A DNA stretch of 64,000 nt from an uncultured Woeseiaceae bacterium (GTDB lineage Bacteria; Pseudomonadota; Gammaproteobacteria; Steroidobacterales; Woeseiaceae). The DNA lies in the NCBI GenBank assembly GCA_905480215.1, contig CAJQPL010000026.1:1-64000 (forward strand). Direction: 5' to 3'. Position numbers and translations under genes: made by a program. The number at the start of each line of letters is the position of its first letter. Positions within the stretch are counted from its first letter, which is position 1. Under the pieces are notes generated by a model, which did not search any database, was not told where the DNA came from, and saw only the letters and a list, made by a program, of their open reading frames with translations. Positions 28,239 through 38,833 of the stretch are shown here, piece after piece.

Positions 28239-29021
28239 ATGCTTGCTCGTTTTCAGCAATGGGTTCAACATTGGAACAACTACAGACACCCGTTGACGCT
28301 GATGACCAGAGACGTAATGGACCACGACATCGCTGCAGTAGTATCTCGATGTCCCTGGTTTAAAGGATTGCCAGCGGAAGCGCAGAAACAGTTATCGGAT
28401 TCGGCTCGAATACGCTCCTATCGAAAGAGCAGTTACCTCTACACCACCGGCGAATTACACGGTGACCTTTTCTGTATTCTTTCTGGGCGAATTCGATTGT
28501 TGCTGACGAGCGCCATTGGCCAGGAATACGCGGTCAATGATATCGAGCCAGAGGCCTGGGTTGGCGAACAGTTTCTGGTTGGCGATGTTGCAACGGCACT
28601 GGATGCACAGGTTGCCGAAAATTCTACCGTCCTGATTCTTCCTCGTAGTTCTGTGCTACGTGTGGCCGAGCAGTATCCAGAGATGTATCGCATGCTTTTT
28701 GAGCACACGATGGAGCGCTCGCGCGGTGTATTTACGCTTTTGCGGGGTATGGCGTTTTATCCTCTTCGATCGCGGCTCGCTGGGTGGCTTTTGAACCTGA
28801 TTGAAGAGCACGGTGAGGAAACGGACGAAGGGATATACCTCGAAATAAATCTTAGCCAGAATGACCTGGCGCAGCTGAGTCTTGGTTCGCGGCAACGAAT
28901 TAACAAGATTATCAGCGAATGGCGGGAATTGGGTGTTATTGAGTTAGATGGCAGTCGCTATCTTATCCGCGATATCGATGCGCTCACGGGTGAGCTGGAA
29001 CTCAAGGATAGTGACCGCTAG
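28239..29021 (+). CDS. Crp/Fnr-family transcriptional regulator (true start may be downstream, e.g. 28302 or 28317)
   Basis: Cyclic-nucleotide-like domain YLYTTGELHGDLFCILSGRIRL; HTH NLSQNDLAQLSLGSRQRINKIISEWRELGVIEL. Confidence 0.92.
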   Translation: MLARFQQWVQHWNNYRHPLTLMTRDVMDHDIAAVVSRCPWFKGLPAEAQKQLSDSARIRSYRKSSYLYTTGELHGDLFCILSGRIRLLLTSAIGQEYAVNDIEPEAWVGEQFLVGDVATALDAQVAENSTVLILPRSSVLRVAEQYPEMYRMLFEHTMERSRGVFTLLRGMAFYPLRSRLAGWLLNLIEEHGEETDEGIYLEINLSQNDLAQLSLGSRQRINKIISEWRELGVIELDGSRYLIRDIDALTGELELKDSDR

Positions 29022-29116
29022 CAAGACGTCACGCAGGCGACAGCCAATTCGATCGGATCAATGTAAAGTCTCGGAGAATAAGGGGCTTACCCCAAAAATA
29101 AGGGCGGGATGAACTG

Positions 29117-30532
29117 ATGCGAACCTCACTCAAACTAGGCTATGGCGTTGGCCAAATTGGGACCGGAGTAAAAAACGCTGCTTTCAGCATTTTCCTTTTC
29201 TTCTACTACAATCAAGTACTTGGAGTCCCGGGAAGTCTTGCGGGCATGGCGTCCTTGACCGCACTCCTTGTCGACGCGATCACGGATCCAATGGTCGGCC
29301 AACTATCTGATCGTTTCAAATCTCGCTGGGGCCGCCGCCACCCGTTCATGCTGCTCGGCGCGCTACCCTTCGGCCTCGCGTTGTACATGCTATTCGCGCC
29401 GCCAGCCGGTCTCGACACCGACGGATTGTTCTGGTGGTTTCTCGGCTTCGCCGTCCTCGTGCGCACACTGCTGACCTTCTTCTACGTGCCGCATTTGTCA
29501 CTCGGCGCCGAAATGGTTCGCGATTACCATGATCGGACTAGCCTGATCGGCTATCGTACGTTTTTTCAAATGGGCGGTGGCTTGTTAGTCACGATGGTCG
29601 GTCTGGTGGTCTTTTTTCCGCCGAGCGAAGCATTCGCAAATGGTATGCTCAATGCCGCCAGCTACCCGAGCTTCGCCATATTTGCGGGCACGCTTGGCAG
29701 TGTAGCTATGCTCCTATCGGTCATCGCAACACGATCGACTATTGGAGCTTTATCCGACCCTATTCCCGATCCGAACGCCGGGCATCCAATTCTGGGCTTC
29801 ATCACAGTTTTCAGGACGCTGCAGCAATTCGCATTCCGAAAATTGTTTCTGACCATGTTGGTTTTCACCACCATCGTCGGCGTTTCCCAAACTTTGATCA
29901 TCTATACCGGCACCTATCTATTCGGCTTCTCACCTGAGCAACTGGCTATTGCAGCGTTATCACCGATACTCGGCGTCCTGTTCGGACCGTTGGCTGTCAA
30001 ACGTATGTCACGCACTTTGGACAAGAAAAAGTCGATGATGATGTGCTTGTTCTGGGGTGCGCTGTTCGGCTATTCCACGCAGATAGCATTTCTACTCGGC
30101 ATCCTGGAACCGATGAGTATCGGTAGCCGCCTGTTGTTCGTTTTCGTAATGAACGGCATTTCTCAAATATTTTTTATCGGCTTGTACATCATCATCGACT
30201 CGATGTTAAGCGACACTATTGATCAACATGAGATGGAAACCGGGCGTCGCGAAGAAGGCCTGTTCTTTTCCGCCAGCTCCTTCGCGCAGAAAGCGAGCTT
30301 TGGACTCGGCGCGCTAATCGCCGGTATCGGTTTAGATGTGATTAAGTTTCCGAAAGGGGCAGCCGCCGATGCAGTGCCGCTGGATATCCTCACCAACTTT
30401 GCGTGGTTCGCAGGACCGATGACGATGGTTTTTCTGCTTGCCAGTATCTTTCTGATCCGTAGTTATCCAATCGATGAAAAAGAGCACGCGAAAATAACGC
30501 AGGCTATTGATACGGCAAAACTAGGATCTTGA
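29117..30532 (+). CDS. MFS transporter, GPH (glycoside-pentoside-hexuronide) type
   Basis: DAITDPMVGQLSDRFKSRWGRRHPFMLLGALPFGL; ETGRREEGLFFSASSFAQK. Confidence 0.92.
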   Translation: MRTSLKLGYGVGQIGTGVKNAAFSIFLFFYYNQVLGVPGSLAGMASLTALLVDAITDPMVGQLSDRFKSRWGRRHPFMLLGALPFGLALYMLFAPPAGLDTDGLFWWFLGFAVLVRTLLTFFYVPHLSLGAEMVRDYHDRTSLIGYRTFFQMGGGLLVTMVGLVVFFPPSEAFANGMLNAASYPSFAIFAGTLGSVAMLLSVIATRSTIGALSDPIPDPNAGHPILGFITVFRTLQQFAFRKLFLTMLVFTTIVGVSQTLIIYTGTYLFGFSPEQLAIAALSPILGVLFGPLAVKRMSRTLDKKKSMMMCLFWGALFGYSTQIAFLLGILEPMSIGSRLLFVFVMNGISQIFFIGLYIIIDSMLSDTIDQHEMETGRREEGLFFSASSFAQKASFGLGALIAGIGLDVIKFPKGAAADAVPLDILTNFAWFAGPMTMVFLLASIFLIRSYPIDEKEHAKITQAIDTAKLGS

Positions 30533-31369
30533 TGCGCTGCGTTCTCTGGCGCGAAGTCGAACGACCTTCTCCAGCCGCAAAATTCTTTCATACGTATTTG
30601 GAAAGTGGCGCACGACCCAGTCCATAACTTTCGCGTCTCGACCAACAAGGATGCGGCGCTTGTTCTTCTCTACACCGCGAATAATCGCTGCAGCCGCTTG
30701 CTCGGCGGTCGTAATTGCCGCTTTGTCAAAATCGGCAAGCAACTGTTCCTTCGATACGCTGAGCGCTTCCTCACCAATGCGTGAATTCGTCGCGATACTG
30801 GTCTTGATGCCGCCAGGATGAACGCAGCTGACACCGATTGTTGAACCTGCCAGTTCCATTTTCAGTGCTTCCGTAAATCCGCGCACTGCGAATTTCGATG
30901 AGTTATAGGCCGACTGCAGAGGCAATGACATCAATCCGAACAAACTCGACACGTTTACGATGTGGGCAGCATCGGCTCGCCGCAAGTGTGGCAAGAACGC
31001 CTTGCTACCGTAGACAACACCCCAGAAATTGATATTCATTATCCATTCGAAGTCGCTGTACAGCAGCTTTTCAGCGGAATCGATTAGCGTTACGCCCGCG
31101 TTGTTGATGATCATGTTCACACCACCATGCTCGTTGACGACATCGGCTGCATATTGTTCTACGGCCTCACGGTTCGCTACGTCGACAATATGCGTGCTGC
31201 AGTTCACACCTTCCGCCTTGACCATCTCTGCAGTTTCCGCCAACTGTTTAGCGTCGATGTCTGCGGCTGCTACATCACAGCCGCGTGTAGCAACATGTAA
31301 GGCTAGCGCTCTGCCAATACCGGAACCCGCTCCAGTGATGGCGACTATTTGTCCGGCGGAAATCTTCAA
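30521..31369 (-). CDS. Short-chain dehydrogenase/reductase
   Basis: VAITGAGSGIGRALALHVA, NNAGVT, YNSSKFAVRGF. TTG start at 31369 (TTGA overlap) preferred to the longer track ORF. Confidence 0.9.
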   Translation of the reverse strand: MKISAGQIVAITGAGSGIGRALALHVATRGCDVAAADIDAKQLAETAEMVKAEGVNCSTHIVDVANREAVEQYAADVVNEHGGVNMIINNAGVTLIDSAEKLLYSDFEWIMNINFWGVVYGSKAFLPHLRRADAAHIVNVSSLFGLMSLPLQSAYNSSKFAVRGFTEALKMELAGSTIGVSCVHPGGIKTSIATNSRIGEEALSVSKEQLLADFDKAAITTAEQAAAAIIRGVEKNKRRILVGRDAKVMDWVVRHFPNTYERILRLEKVVRLRARERSASRS

Positions 31370-32253
31370 TCTGCTGTCCTTGCGAGGGAAGTAATTAACT
31401 GTGTGAATTTTGGCATCAGGGCATTTGGTAAATCGTGCCCCATACCCTTGATAGTATGCATTATGGCACCGGGAACCGCCGCAGCAGTATCGATACCGCA
31501 AGCCAGGGGAATTAGTGGATCCAAGTCGCCATGAATGACTTGCATCGGCATCTGCAAAGAACCCAACGCTTTTACACGGTCGGGAGCCGCAATTATCGCG
31601 GTCTGCTGACGGGCGGCCCCGCCTGCTGTCATCCCGCGCGCAAATACACGAGCAAGAAAACCACGCAGTTCGTCATCCGGAATCGGGTAGCCGGGACTTC
31701 CAAGTCCGCGCCACAAGTGCCAGAAGAAAGTAGTGATTCCTTCGTCCGTTCTATCGGCGGGGCCTTTGATAAGCATATTTCTGATCGCTTTCGTCGGTCC
31801 CGGTAATCCGCGCTTGTTGGTCGTCGACATGATCGACGTCAGACTCAGAATGCGCTGCGGTGACTCGATGGCCATAATCTGCGAAATCATGCCTCCCATC
31901 GAGACGCCGACGAGGTGTACTTTGTCGATGCCCATTGCATCTATCAATGCCAACATATCTGTTGCCATGTCGTTCAACTGATACGGTGCTTTTACCTTTA
32001 AATGCAGGCCGTGGCGCACAATCTGCAGCAACAGGTTTGGTTTACCCAGCTGGTCAAGGCTGTCAGATTGCCCAATATCGCGGTTGTCCGGTGTAATAAC
32101 CCGGTAGCCTTCTGCGACTAGTGCATCGATCAATATCGGTGGCCAGCCGCTGCAGGGAACATTCAGGCCCTGTAGTAGTAGCAGAACTGGATCACCTGGC
32201 TTGCCGTAGTCTTCATAGGCGATGTTGATTCCGTTACTAAGCAACCTGGGCAT
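31366..32253 (-). CDS. Alpha/beta hydrolase
   Basis: INIAYEDYGKPGDPVLLLLQGLN..., HLVGVSMGGMISQIMAIESPQRILSL, QVIHGDLDPLIPL. Start shortened by homology. Confidence 0.9.
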   Translation of the reverse strand: MPRLLSNGINIAYEDYGKPGDPVLLLLQGLNVPCSGWPPILIDALVAEGYRVITPDNRDIGQSDSLDQLGKPNLLLQIVRHGLHLKVKAPYQLNDMATDMLALIDAMGIDKVHLVGVSMGGMISQIMAIESPQRILSLTSIMSTTNKRGLPGPTKAIRNMLIKGPADRTDEGITTFFWHLWRGLGSPGYPIPDDELRGFLARVFARGMTAGGAARQQTAIIAAPDRVKALGSLQMPMQVIHGDLDPLIPLACGIDTAAAVPGAIMHTIKGMGHDLPNALMPKFTQLITSLARTAD

Positions 32254-33739
32254 GCTTTGCTCTTTCGGTCGGCACGACAACATCAAAATCCTGCAGGCTG
32301 GCGTTACGCAGCTGTGTTCGGAAAGCTGTTGCGTTGTGCGGGTATAGGGTCGTAATTTTTCCAGTTTCGGTGATGTAGTAGCTATCGCAGCCACTGGCCC
32401 AAACACTATTGTCGAGAGCAGCCTGAATATCCTTGTTGAATTCGTCCTGTACGGACTGTTTGACTGAGAGCATATTCGTGCTCCCTGCGGCTTCAATCAT
32501 GCGTGTAATAAACTGAATGCTCTGTTCGATCATGTAGACCACAGACGTGGTACCAACACCTGTGTTGGGGCCGGTCGCCATCCAGTAGTTTGGGAAGCCA
32601 GCAACACATGATCCACAGTAGCCTTGCGGACCTTCGACCCAGGCATCGACTAGTGATTGTCCATTGCTGCCGTAGACGTCGATCGAGCGCATATGGCCGT
32701 CAATATCGAAGCCAGTTGCGAAAACTATGATGTCGACTTCGTGCAAAGTGCCATCTTTGCAGCGTACGCCAGCCGGCTCTATTCGATCGATGGCATTCGG
32801 CTCAAGTACAGCATTGTCGCGATTCAACGAGCGATACAGGTCGTCGGACAACAAAATGCGTTTGCAGCCCATTTCATAATTAGGCTGCAGCAATTCATGC
32901 AGTTCGGAATCCTTCACGGAATCCCGCATATGTTGCATGACTTTCTGACGACCAATCTTGCCCGCCTTGGAGCCCTTCCTTGTGATTGGATACAATATCA
33001 AGTCCATGCGCTTGTAGAGGAACCAGCGGTAAAGTCGCTGCAGCAAAGGCCAGCGAGCAAAGCGCTGCTTCTCTGCGTCCGTGTATTCGCGGTCTCCGCG
33101 TGGTGCAATGTAATTAGGCGTGCGCTGAAAAATCGTCAGCTTCTCGACGATCTTTGTAAGTTCAGGAATGATCTGGATGGCACTTGCTGCACTACCGATG
33201 ATAGCTACACGTTTGTTCTTGAAATCCACTGCGTGATCCCACTCAGCAGTGTGCATGGTTTGCCCGCTGAAGGAAGCCTTGCCAGCGAAATCCGGAACTG
33301 ACGGCTTGTGTAAGCCGCCATAGCCATTAATGATGTGCCGCGCTTCGACAATCTCGCCGCTGGCAAAGGATACTTGCCAAATACCACGAGCTTCGTCGAG
33401 TCGCATTTCTGTGACCTTGGCGCCGTTTTCAATGTGCGGACGAACCCCATACTTGTCAGCACAGTGTTCTATATATCTTTGAATCTCAGCTTGTGGTGAA
33501 TAAACGCGCGACCAGTCCGGGTTGGGCTCAAACGAGTAGCAGTAGAAATGTGACGGTACATCGCAAGCTGCACCCGGGTAAGAATTGTCGTACCAGGTAC
33601 CACCGATACCCTGCGACTTTTCGTAAATCCGAAAATTGCTGATGCCGCGTTCGAGTAATCGGATTCCGGCACATATACCGGAGAATCCGGCGCCAATTAC
33701 GAGCACGTCCAGAGTTTGTGTTTGCGGGTTAGGTGACAT
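32237..33739 (-). CDS. Flavin-containing monooxygenase (Baeyer-Villiger type)
   Basis: VIGAGFSGICAGIRLLERG; GTWYDNSYPGAACDVPSHFYCYSF; FSGQTMHTAEWDHAVDFKNKRVAIIGSAASAIQIIPEL; FATGFDIDGHMRS. Confidence 0.92.
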   Translation of the reverse strand: MSPNPQTQTLDVLVIGAGFSGICAGIRLLERGISNFRIYEKSQGIGGTWYDNSYPGAACDVPSHFYCYSFEPNPDWSRVYSPQAEIQRYIEHCADKYGVRPHIENGAKVTEMRLDEARGIWQVSFASGEIVEARHIINGYGGLHKPSVPDFAGKASFSGQTMHTAEWDHAVDFKNKRVAIIGSAASAIQIIPELTKIVEKLTIFQRTPNYIAPRGDREYTDAEKQRFARWPLLQRLYRWFLYKRMDLILYPITRKGSKAGKIGRQKVMQHMRDSVKDSELHELLQPNYEMGCKRILLSDDLYRSLNRDNAVLEPNAIDRIEPAGVRCKDGTLHEVDIIVFATGFDIDGHMRSIDVYGSNGQSLVDAWVEGPQGYCGSCVAGFPNYWMATGPNTGVGTTSVVYMIEQSIQFITRMIEAAGSTNMLSVKQSVQDEFNKDIQAALDNSVWASGCDSYYITETGKITTLYPHNATAFRTQLRNASLQDFDVVVPTERAKHAQVA

Positions 33740-33850
33740 GCTCCAATAGTATATCCGTCAATGGCTGGCTGTATGTCTCCAACGTGACAACGAGATATCC
33801 CTTGAGTGACAGATAGCGTTCTTCGAGCTGCGTAGATTTGACAGCTTGCT

Positions 33851-35272
33851 CTAGAAGCCCGCGACACCGCTCGGGTATGCCGTTGCATCACCCTCCGTGT
33901 GACCGTGTTGTTCGACGTAGCGAATCGCATCTTCCATGACTTGCAATGCTTCGCGTAGCACAGTCTCGTCCATGTTGAGTGCAGGGTACATGCGAATCGT
34001 GTCTTCGCGATCGGAAATTGCCCACACACCATTTTCGAGCATCTTTCCGCGAACGGCGCGCGCCGTCCACCAGTCTTTTTCATCGACGTCCGCCGATTGG
34101 GGTTTGCAGAAACTCACGCCGAGCAGCAAGCCATTGCCACGTGCTTGTCGCACGATCTCGTACGACTCCCACTCGCGCATAATGTCCGCCGCGATATCGC
34201 CAAGTCGTTTCGCATGTTCGACTACCTGATCACGTTCAAAAATTTGCAGCGTTTTGATTGCTGCAGCACAGCCGGCCGGCGTTCCAGCGAATGTTGAACC
34301 GGATGCGAAGTCTGTGTTGTCGCCCATGATCTCGTCGCGCGCGGATACTCCACACAAGGCCGCGATACCGCCGGACAGATTTTTTCCGTAGACGAGAATA
34401 TCGGGTTCGACGTCATAGTGATCGATACCCCACATTTTTCCGGTGCGACCCAGTCCTGTCAGGACTTCATCGCTAATCATCAACCAGTCATTCTTGTCGC
34501 ATAGCTCGCGAATTCCACGCAGGAAGCGTGTTGATGGAATCCAGTTACCGCCTTCGGCGAGGCCCGGTTCAACAAGAATGCCGGCAATGTTGTCACGCGC
34601 TGCGATACTGGATGGAATGTGGTTGTCGAGATACCAGAGGCAATACTCCGTGTATTGGTCCTCACTCATGTCCGCGGGTATTCCCTCACTGTAAGGGTAG
34701 GGCGCTTTTATAACGCCACCGCCCCAGCCTTCGAGATAGGTGCTATAGCTGCCGTCGAGTCCACTCAAGATCTTGGTACCGAGTCCCATACCGTGATAGG
34801 AAGAACTGAAGGTGATGATATAGCGCCGCCTTGTATGCGTTAGAGCCAGATGCACGGCGGCTTCTGCTGCCTCTGTTCCAGACACTTCGTAATTCGTGCG
34901 CGGCAAGGCTTTGTTCGGCATGACGTCCGCAAGCAATTCAGCGAGGTCGTAGCGCAGCGGGTGATCATAGTGAAAGCCGAATCGTCGGTTGGCAGCCTCT
35001 ACGGTTTCGATTATTTCGGGATGGCAGTTACCCAGTGGATTCGTTGCCCAGCCATTCTGGAAGTCGATATACCGCTTACCGTCCAGATCCCAGATGAAGT
35101 CTCCTTGTGCCTTGTCGATCACGATTTGCCGTACAGGACGAAAGCCGCGTTGGCTGGCCCGTTGCATTTCGGCATCGAACCTCAGTCCGTTCTTAAAGTA
35201 CGGAATGCCGCGTTCGAGCGCGGCGCGCGTTTTTGGGCCTGGAAAATCGTCATTCACGATGTGCAACCTCAA
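33851..35272 (-). CDS. Class III PLP-dependent aminotransferase
   Basis: YIDFQNGWATNPLGNCHPEII, YEVSGTEAAEAAVHLA, LMISDEVLTGLGRTGKMWGIDHYDVEPDILVYGKNLSGG. Confidence 0.92.
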   Translation of the reverse strand: MRLHIVNDDFPGPKTRAALERGIPYFKNGLRFDAEMQRASQRGFRPVRQIVIDKAQGDFIWDLDGKRYIDFQNGWATNPLGNCHPEIIETVEAANRRFGFHYDHPLRYDLAELLADVMPNKALPRTNYEVSGTEAAEAAVHLALTHTRRRYIITFSSSYHGMGLGTKILSGLDGSYSTYLEGWGGGVIKAPYPYSEGIPADMSEDQYTEYCLWYLDNHIPSSIAARDNIAGILVEPGLAEGGNWIPSTRFLRGIRELCDKNDWLMISDEVLTGLGRTGKMWGIDHYDVEPDILVYGKNLSGGIAALCGVSARDEIMGDNTDFASGSTFAGTPAGCAAAIKTLQIFERDQVVEHAKRLGDIAADIMREWESYEIVRQARGNGLLLGVSFCKPQSADVDEKDWWTARAVRGKMLENGVWAISDREDTIRMYPALNMDETVLREALQVMEDAIRYVEQHGHTEGDATAYPSGVAGF

Positions 35273-35277
35273 ATTGA

Positions 35278-35994
35278 CTAGGGCGAGCTTCGAAAAGCCA
35301 CCAAAAGTGCGTCGAAAAGATCCAGCGGAATACTGCGTCGAATCTTGCGGATAAGCGGCCGGCGAATGCGCCGCTTGGAGACAGTATGTGCGCGCTCGTC
35401 CAAAGATTTCATTTGCGCGGCGAGTGCGTTCGCACGATCAAGTAGATCAGAAGGTTCGAGCAGTTCGTCGAAAAAACCTGCATGCAATGCAGATTCGGGA
35501 TCAAAGTAATGCGCAACAGTAATCGCGCGTTGACAGTCGGCGGGTTGCAAGCGGTGGCGCAGCATGGCCGCCGCAACGCGGGGCATAGTCATCCCTATCG
35601 CGACTTCGTTCGCGGCTATCTTGAAATCACCGCGACTACCAATGATGTAGTCGGCCGACAGCATAAGGAAAACGCCCATAGCGAGCGAATGGCCATTGCA
35701 GGCAACAATCACCGGATACGGGTACGCCAGGACGCGTGCAGTTAATGCGTAGCCAGAACGGAGCATGCCGATAGCTGGCATGCCACCGCGTTGCATGACC
35801 TTGAGATCGAAGCCGGCGGAGAAAACTGACTCCCGCCCGGTAAGAATAACAATGGCGTGGTCTGCTTCAGCGCGATCGAGTGCTGCATAAATCTGGCTGA
35901 GAACCGCAGGCGACAAGGCATTGCGCTTGCCATCGTCAATACGAATCGTAGCGACCTGATCGTGAAGGCTGTATTCAACGGCTTCGTCAGTCAT
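35278..35994 (-). CDS. Enoyl-CoA hydratase/isomerase family protein
   Basis: IRIDDGKRNALSPAVL, SVFSAGFDLKVMQ, VIVACNGHSLAMGVFLMLSADYIIGS. Confidence 0.9.
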   Translation of the reverse strand: MTDEAVEYSLHDQVATIRIDDGKRNALSPAVLSQIYAALDRAEADHAIVILTGRESVFSAGFDLKVMQRGGMPAIGMLRSGYALTARVLAYPYPVIVACNGHSLAMGVFLMLSADYIIGSRGDFKIAANEVAIGMTMPRVAAAMLRHRLQPADCQRAITVAHYFDPESALHAGFFDELLEPSDLLDRANALAAQMKSLDERAHTVSKRRIRRPLIRKIRRSIPLDLFDALLVAFRSSP

Positions 35995-36062
35995 GGTTTC
36001 TGTGAATCAGCGTGAGTGGGTATTTCCAGCAAGCGAATCACTCGATTGATGGCATGCGGTGC

Positions 36063-38756
36063 TTAGCATTCCCACGGTGGTTCAGTTTTAGCATCGATCG
36101 AGTACTTTTCCAATGCGGCCGCACAGGTTTCTCTTGAGATAAGACCGTCGCGACTCAGGGCGGAGAGTGCAGCGATAACAATATGAAAGCGATCAACTTC
36201 GAAGAAGTCGCGGAGGGTGGCGCGCGTATCACTTCGACCAAAACCATCGGTACCCAGCGCTACCAGGCGCGCGTCGATATAGGTAGAGACAAGCTGCGGC
36301 AACGCGCGAACGTAGTCGGTCGTGGCGATGACCGGACTGTCTCCTTCGAGCAATGTCTCAACATGACTTTTTCTTTGTGTCTCGAGCGGGTTCAGTCGAT
36401 TCCAACGCTCAGTAGCGCGCGCATCTCGCGCAAGTTCTGTATAGCTTGTTGCGCTGTAAAGTCGACTGTCCACTCCCCAGTCTTCAGCCAACAATTCTGC
36501 GGCGGCAATAACTTCCGGCATTAGCGCGCCCGAGCCGAGCAGACGCACTTCACCGATCGAACTGACGGCTTTCTTATTATCGAACTCGTATAGCCCCTTG
36601 ATGATCTGATCTGATTTGTCGCCAGCAAGATTTGGCTGTGGGTAGTTTTCGTTCATTACCGTGATGTAATAGAACTCGTCCTCCTCTCTCTGCAGCATTT
36701 GTCGCATGCCGTGATCGATTATCGTAGCAAGCTCGCCTGCAAACGCCGGATCGTAAGCGCGACAGTTCGGGATTGTTGCAGCGATCAGGTGACTGCTTCC
36801 ATCTTGATGTTGCAGACCTTCTCCGCTAAGCGTCGTTTTTCCCGACGTCGCACCGATCAGGAATCCTCTTGCGCGCTGATCGGCAGCTGCCCAAATGAGG
36901 TCGCCAATCCGCTGGAAACCAAACATTGAGTAGAAGATATAGAACGGCAACATTGCCAGACCATGCGTGGAATAGCTGGTTGCGGCGGCAACCCATGAGC
37001 TGATTGCGCCCGCCTCACATATACCTTCTTCCAGTATCTGACCGTCGAGCGCTTCTTTGTAGCTAAGAATTGAACCGATATCTTCTGGCTCGTATTGCTG
37101 ACCGAAGCTTGAATAAATGCCCAGCGTTCGAAACAGTGCTGCCATGCCAAAGGTGCGAGCTTCGTCAGCTACGATGGGTACCACTCGAGATCCGAGGTCC
37201 GCATTCTTTGTCATTCCGGATAGCAATCGAACAAACGCCATGGTTGTCGACATGGTTTTGCCATCCGCCTCAATTGCGAACTTGGCGTAGTCGTCCAGCG
37301 CGGGTAGCGGCACAGCTGCTACCTTCGAACGCCGTGCCGGAATATAGCCGCCCAAAGCTTCGCGCCTATCACGCAAGTAACGCATTTCATCGCTATCGTC
37401 ATCGGGCTTGTAGAATTCCAGCGCGGCCGCTGCCTCATCACTGATCGGCAGGTCAAAACGATTGCGAAAAGATAGCAGCGCTTCGCGATCAAGTTTCTTC
37501 TGTTGATGGGTCGTCATTTTGCCCTGACCGGCTTCGCCCATACCGAAGCCTTTCTTGGTTTGTGCGAGAATAACCGTCGGTCCGTCGCGATGTGCAGCGG
37601 CTGCAGCGTAGGCCGCATAGATTTTTACAAGGTCATGTCCGCCGCGCTTCAGGCGATCAATTTGCTCGTCGGTTAGTCCTTGAGCAAGTTTTTCCAACGC
37701 CTCGCTCTGGCCAAAGAAGTTTTCGCGGTTGTAGCGACCATCCTTTGCGGCAAAAGTCTGAAACTGACCGTCCACGGTGTTGGAGAGAGTGCGTACTAAC
37801 TCGCCAGTGACGTCACGCGCGAACAAACCATCCCAGTCGGAGCCCCAAACCAGTTTGATGACATTCCATCCGGCGCCAGAGAATAACGCCTCAAGCTCAT
37901 CGATGATTCGGCCGTTGCCGCGTACCGGACCGTCAAGTCGTTGCAAGTTGCAGTTAACTACCCAAACGAGGTTGTCGAGTTTTTCACGTGCTGCGAGTGT
38001 CAAAGCGGACATGCTCTCCGGCTCGTCCATCTCGCCGTCACCGAAAACACCCCACACTGTGCGACCGTTTGTATCCAGCAGTTTGCGGTGTTGCAAATAA
38101 CGCATAAAACGCGCCTGGTAAATCGAGCTGATCGGCCCGATACCCATCGAGCCTGTGGGAAACTGCCAGAAGTCCGGCATTAGCCATGGGTGCGGGTAGC
38201 TCGGCAGGCCTCGCGCGCCGTTCGCTTTGGCGGTGATTTCCTGACGATAATGCTCAAGGTCTGTCCTGCTTAGTCGTCCCTCGAGAAATGCTCGTGCATA
38301 AATTCCTGGTGCCGAATGCGGCTGGTAGAAAACAAGATCACCACCATGCTGCTCGTTGCGGGCTTGAAAGAAGTGATTGAAACCCACCTCGAACAGATCC
38401 GCCGCGCTGGTGTAGCTTGCGATGTGCCCTCCGAGCTCGCCGTAGGCAGTGTTGGCACGAACGACCATTGCTAATGCGTTCCAACGCATAATCGAACCCA
38501 GCCGCTCCTCAAGCAATAAATCGCCCGGGAATGCTGCTTGAGTTTCAACAGAGATCGAATTGACGTACTGCGTGCCATGAATTGCTTGCCACGCGATTGG
38601 CGATTCGCGTGCTAACGACGCCAGATCGTCCATTATCTGTTGTGCCCGTTCCGCGCCCGAACAGTGAGCAACCGATAGCAGCGCGTCACGCCACTCGGCC
38701 AGCTCCTCCGGATCGTAGTCCGCCAATTCCACTGGTGATTTTTCGATATTCTGCAA
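36063..38756 (-). CDS. aceE: Homodimeric-type 2-oxoacid (pyruvate) dehydrogenase E1 component, AceE-like
   Basis: NTAYGELGGHIASYTSAADLFEVGFNHFF, FGDGEMDEPESMSALTLAAREKLDNLVWVVNCNLQRLDGPVRGNGRIIDELE; 897 aa. Confidence 0.93.
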   Translation of the reverse strand: MQNIEKSPVELADYDPEELAEWRDALLSVAHCSGAERAQQIMDDLASLARESPIAWQAIHGTQYVNSISVETQAAFPGDLLLEERLGSIMRWNALAMVVRANTAYGELGGHIASYTSAADLFEVGFNHFFQARNEQHGGDLVFYQPHSAPGIYARAFLEGRLSRTDLEHYRQEITAKANGARGLPSYPHPWLMPDFWQFPTGSMGIGPISSIYQARFMRYLQHRKLLDTNGRTVWGVFGDGEMDEPESMSALTLAAREKLDNLVWVVNCNLQRLDGPVRGNGRIIDELEALFSGAGWNVIKLVWGSDWDGLFARDVTGELVRTLSNTVDGQFQTFAAKDGRYNRENFFGQSEALEKLAQGLTDEQIDRLKRGGHDLVKIYAAYAAAAAHRDGPTVILAQTKKGFGMGEAGQGKMTTHQQKKLDREALLSFRNRFDLPISDEAAAALEFYKPDDDSDEMRYLRDRREALGGYIPARRSKVAAVPLPALDDYAKFAIEADGKTMSTTMAFVRLLSGMTKNADLGSRVVPIVADEARTFGMAALFRTLGIYSSFGQQYEPEDIGSILSYKEALDGQILEEGICEAGAISSWVAAATSYSTHGLAMLPFYIFYSMFGFQRIGDLIWAAADQRARGFLIGATSGKTTLSGEGLQHQDGSSHLIAATIPNCRAYDPAFAGELATIIDHGMRQMLQREEDEFYYITVMNENYPQPNLAGDKSDQIIKGLYEFDNKKAVSSIGEVRLLGSGALMPEVIAAAELLAEDWGVDSRLYSATSYTELARDARATERWNRLNPLETQRKSHVETLLEGDSPVIATTDYVRALPQLVSTYIDARLVALGTDGFGRSDTRATLRDFFEVDRFHIVIAALSALSRDGLISRETCAAALEKYSIDAKTEPPWEC

Positions 38757-38833
38757 AACGTTCTCCCGGACAGAATTCTAGCTTGAAGACCGCGAACTTT
38801 CCGCCTAAATAAGCTATTAAAAGTCAGAAAAAC

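Noticed and set aside
32657-33301. 214-aa plus-strand ORF
   Set aside because: Lies fully antisense to the well-supported flavin monooxygenase.
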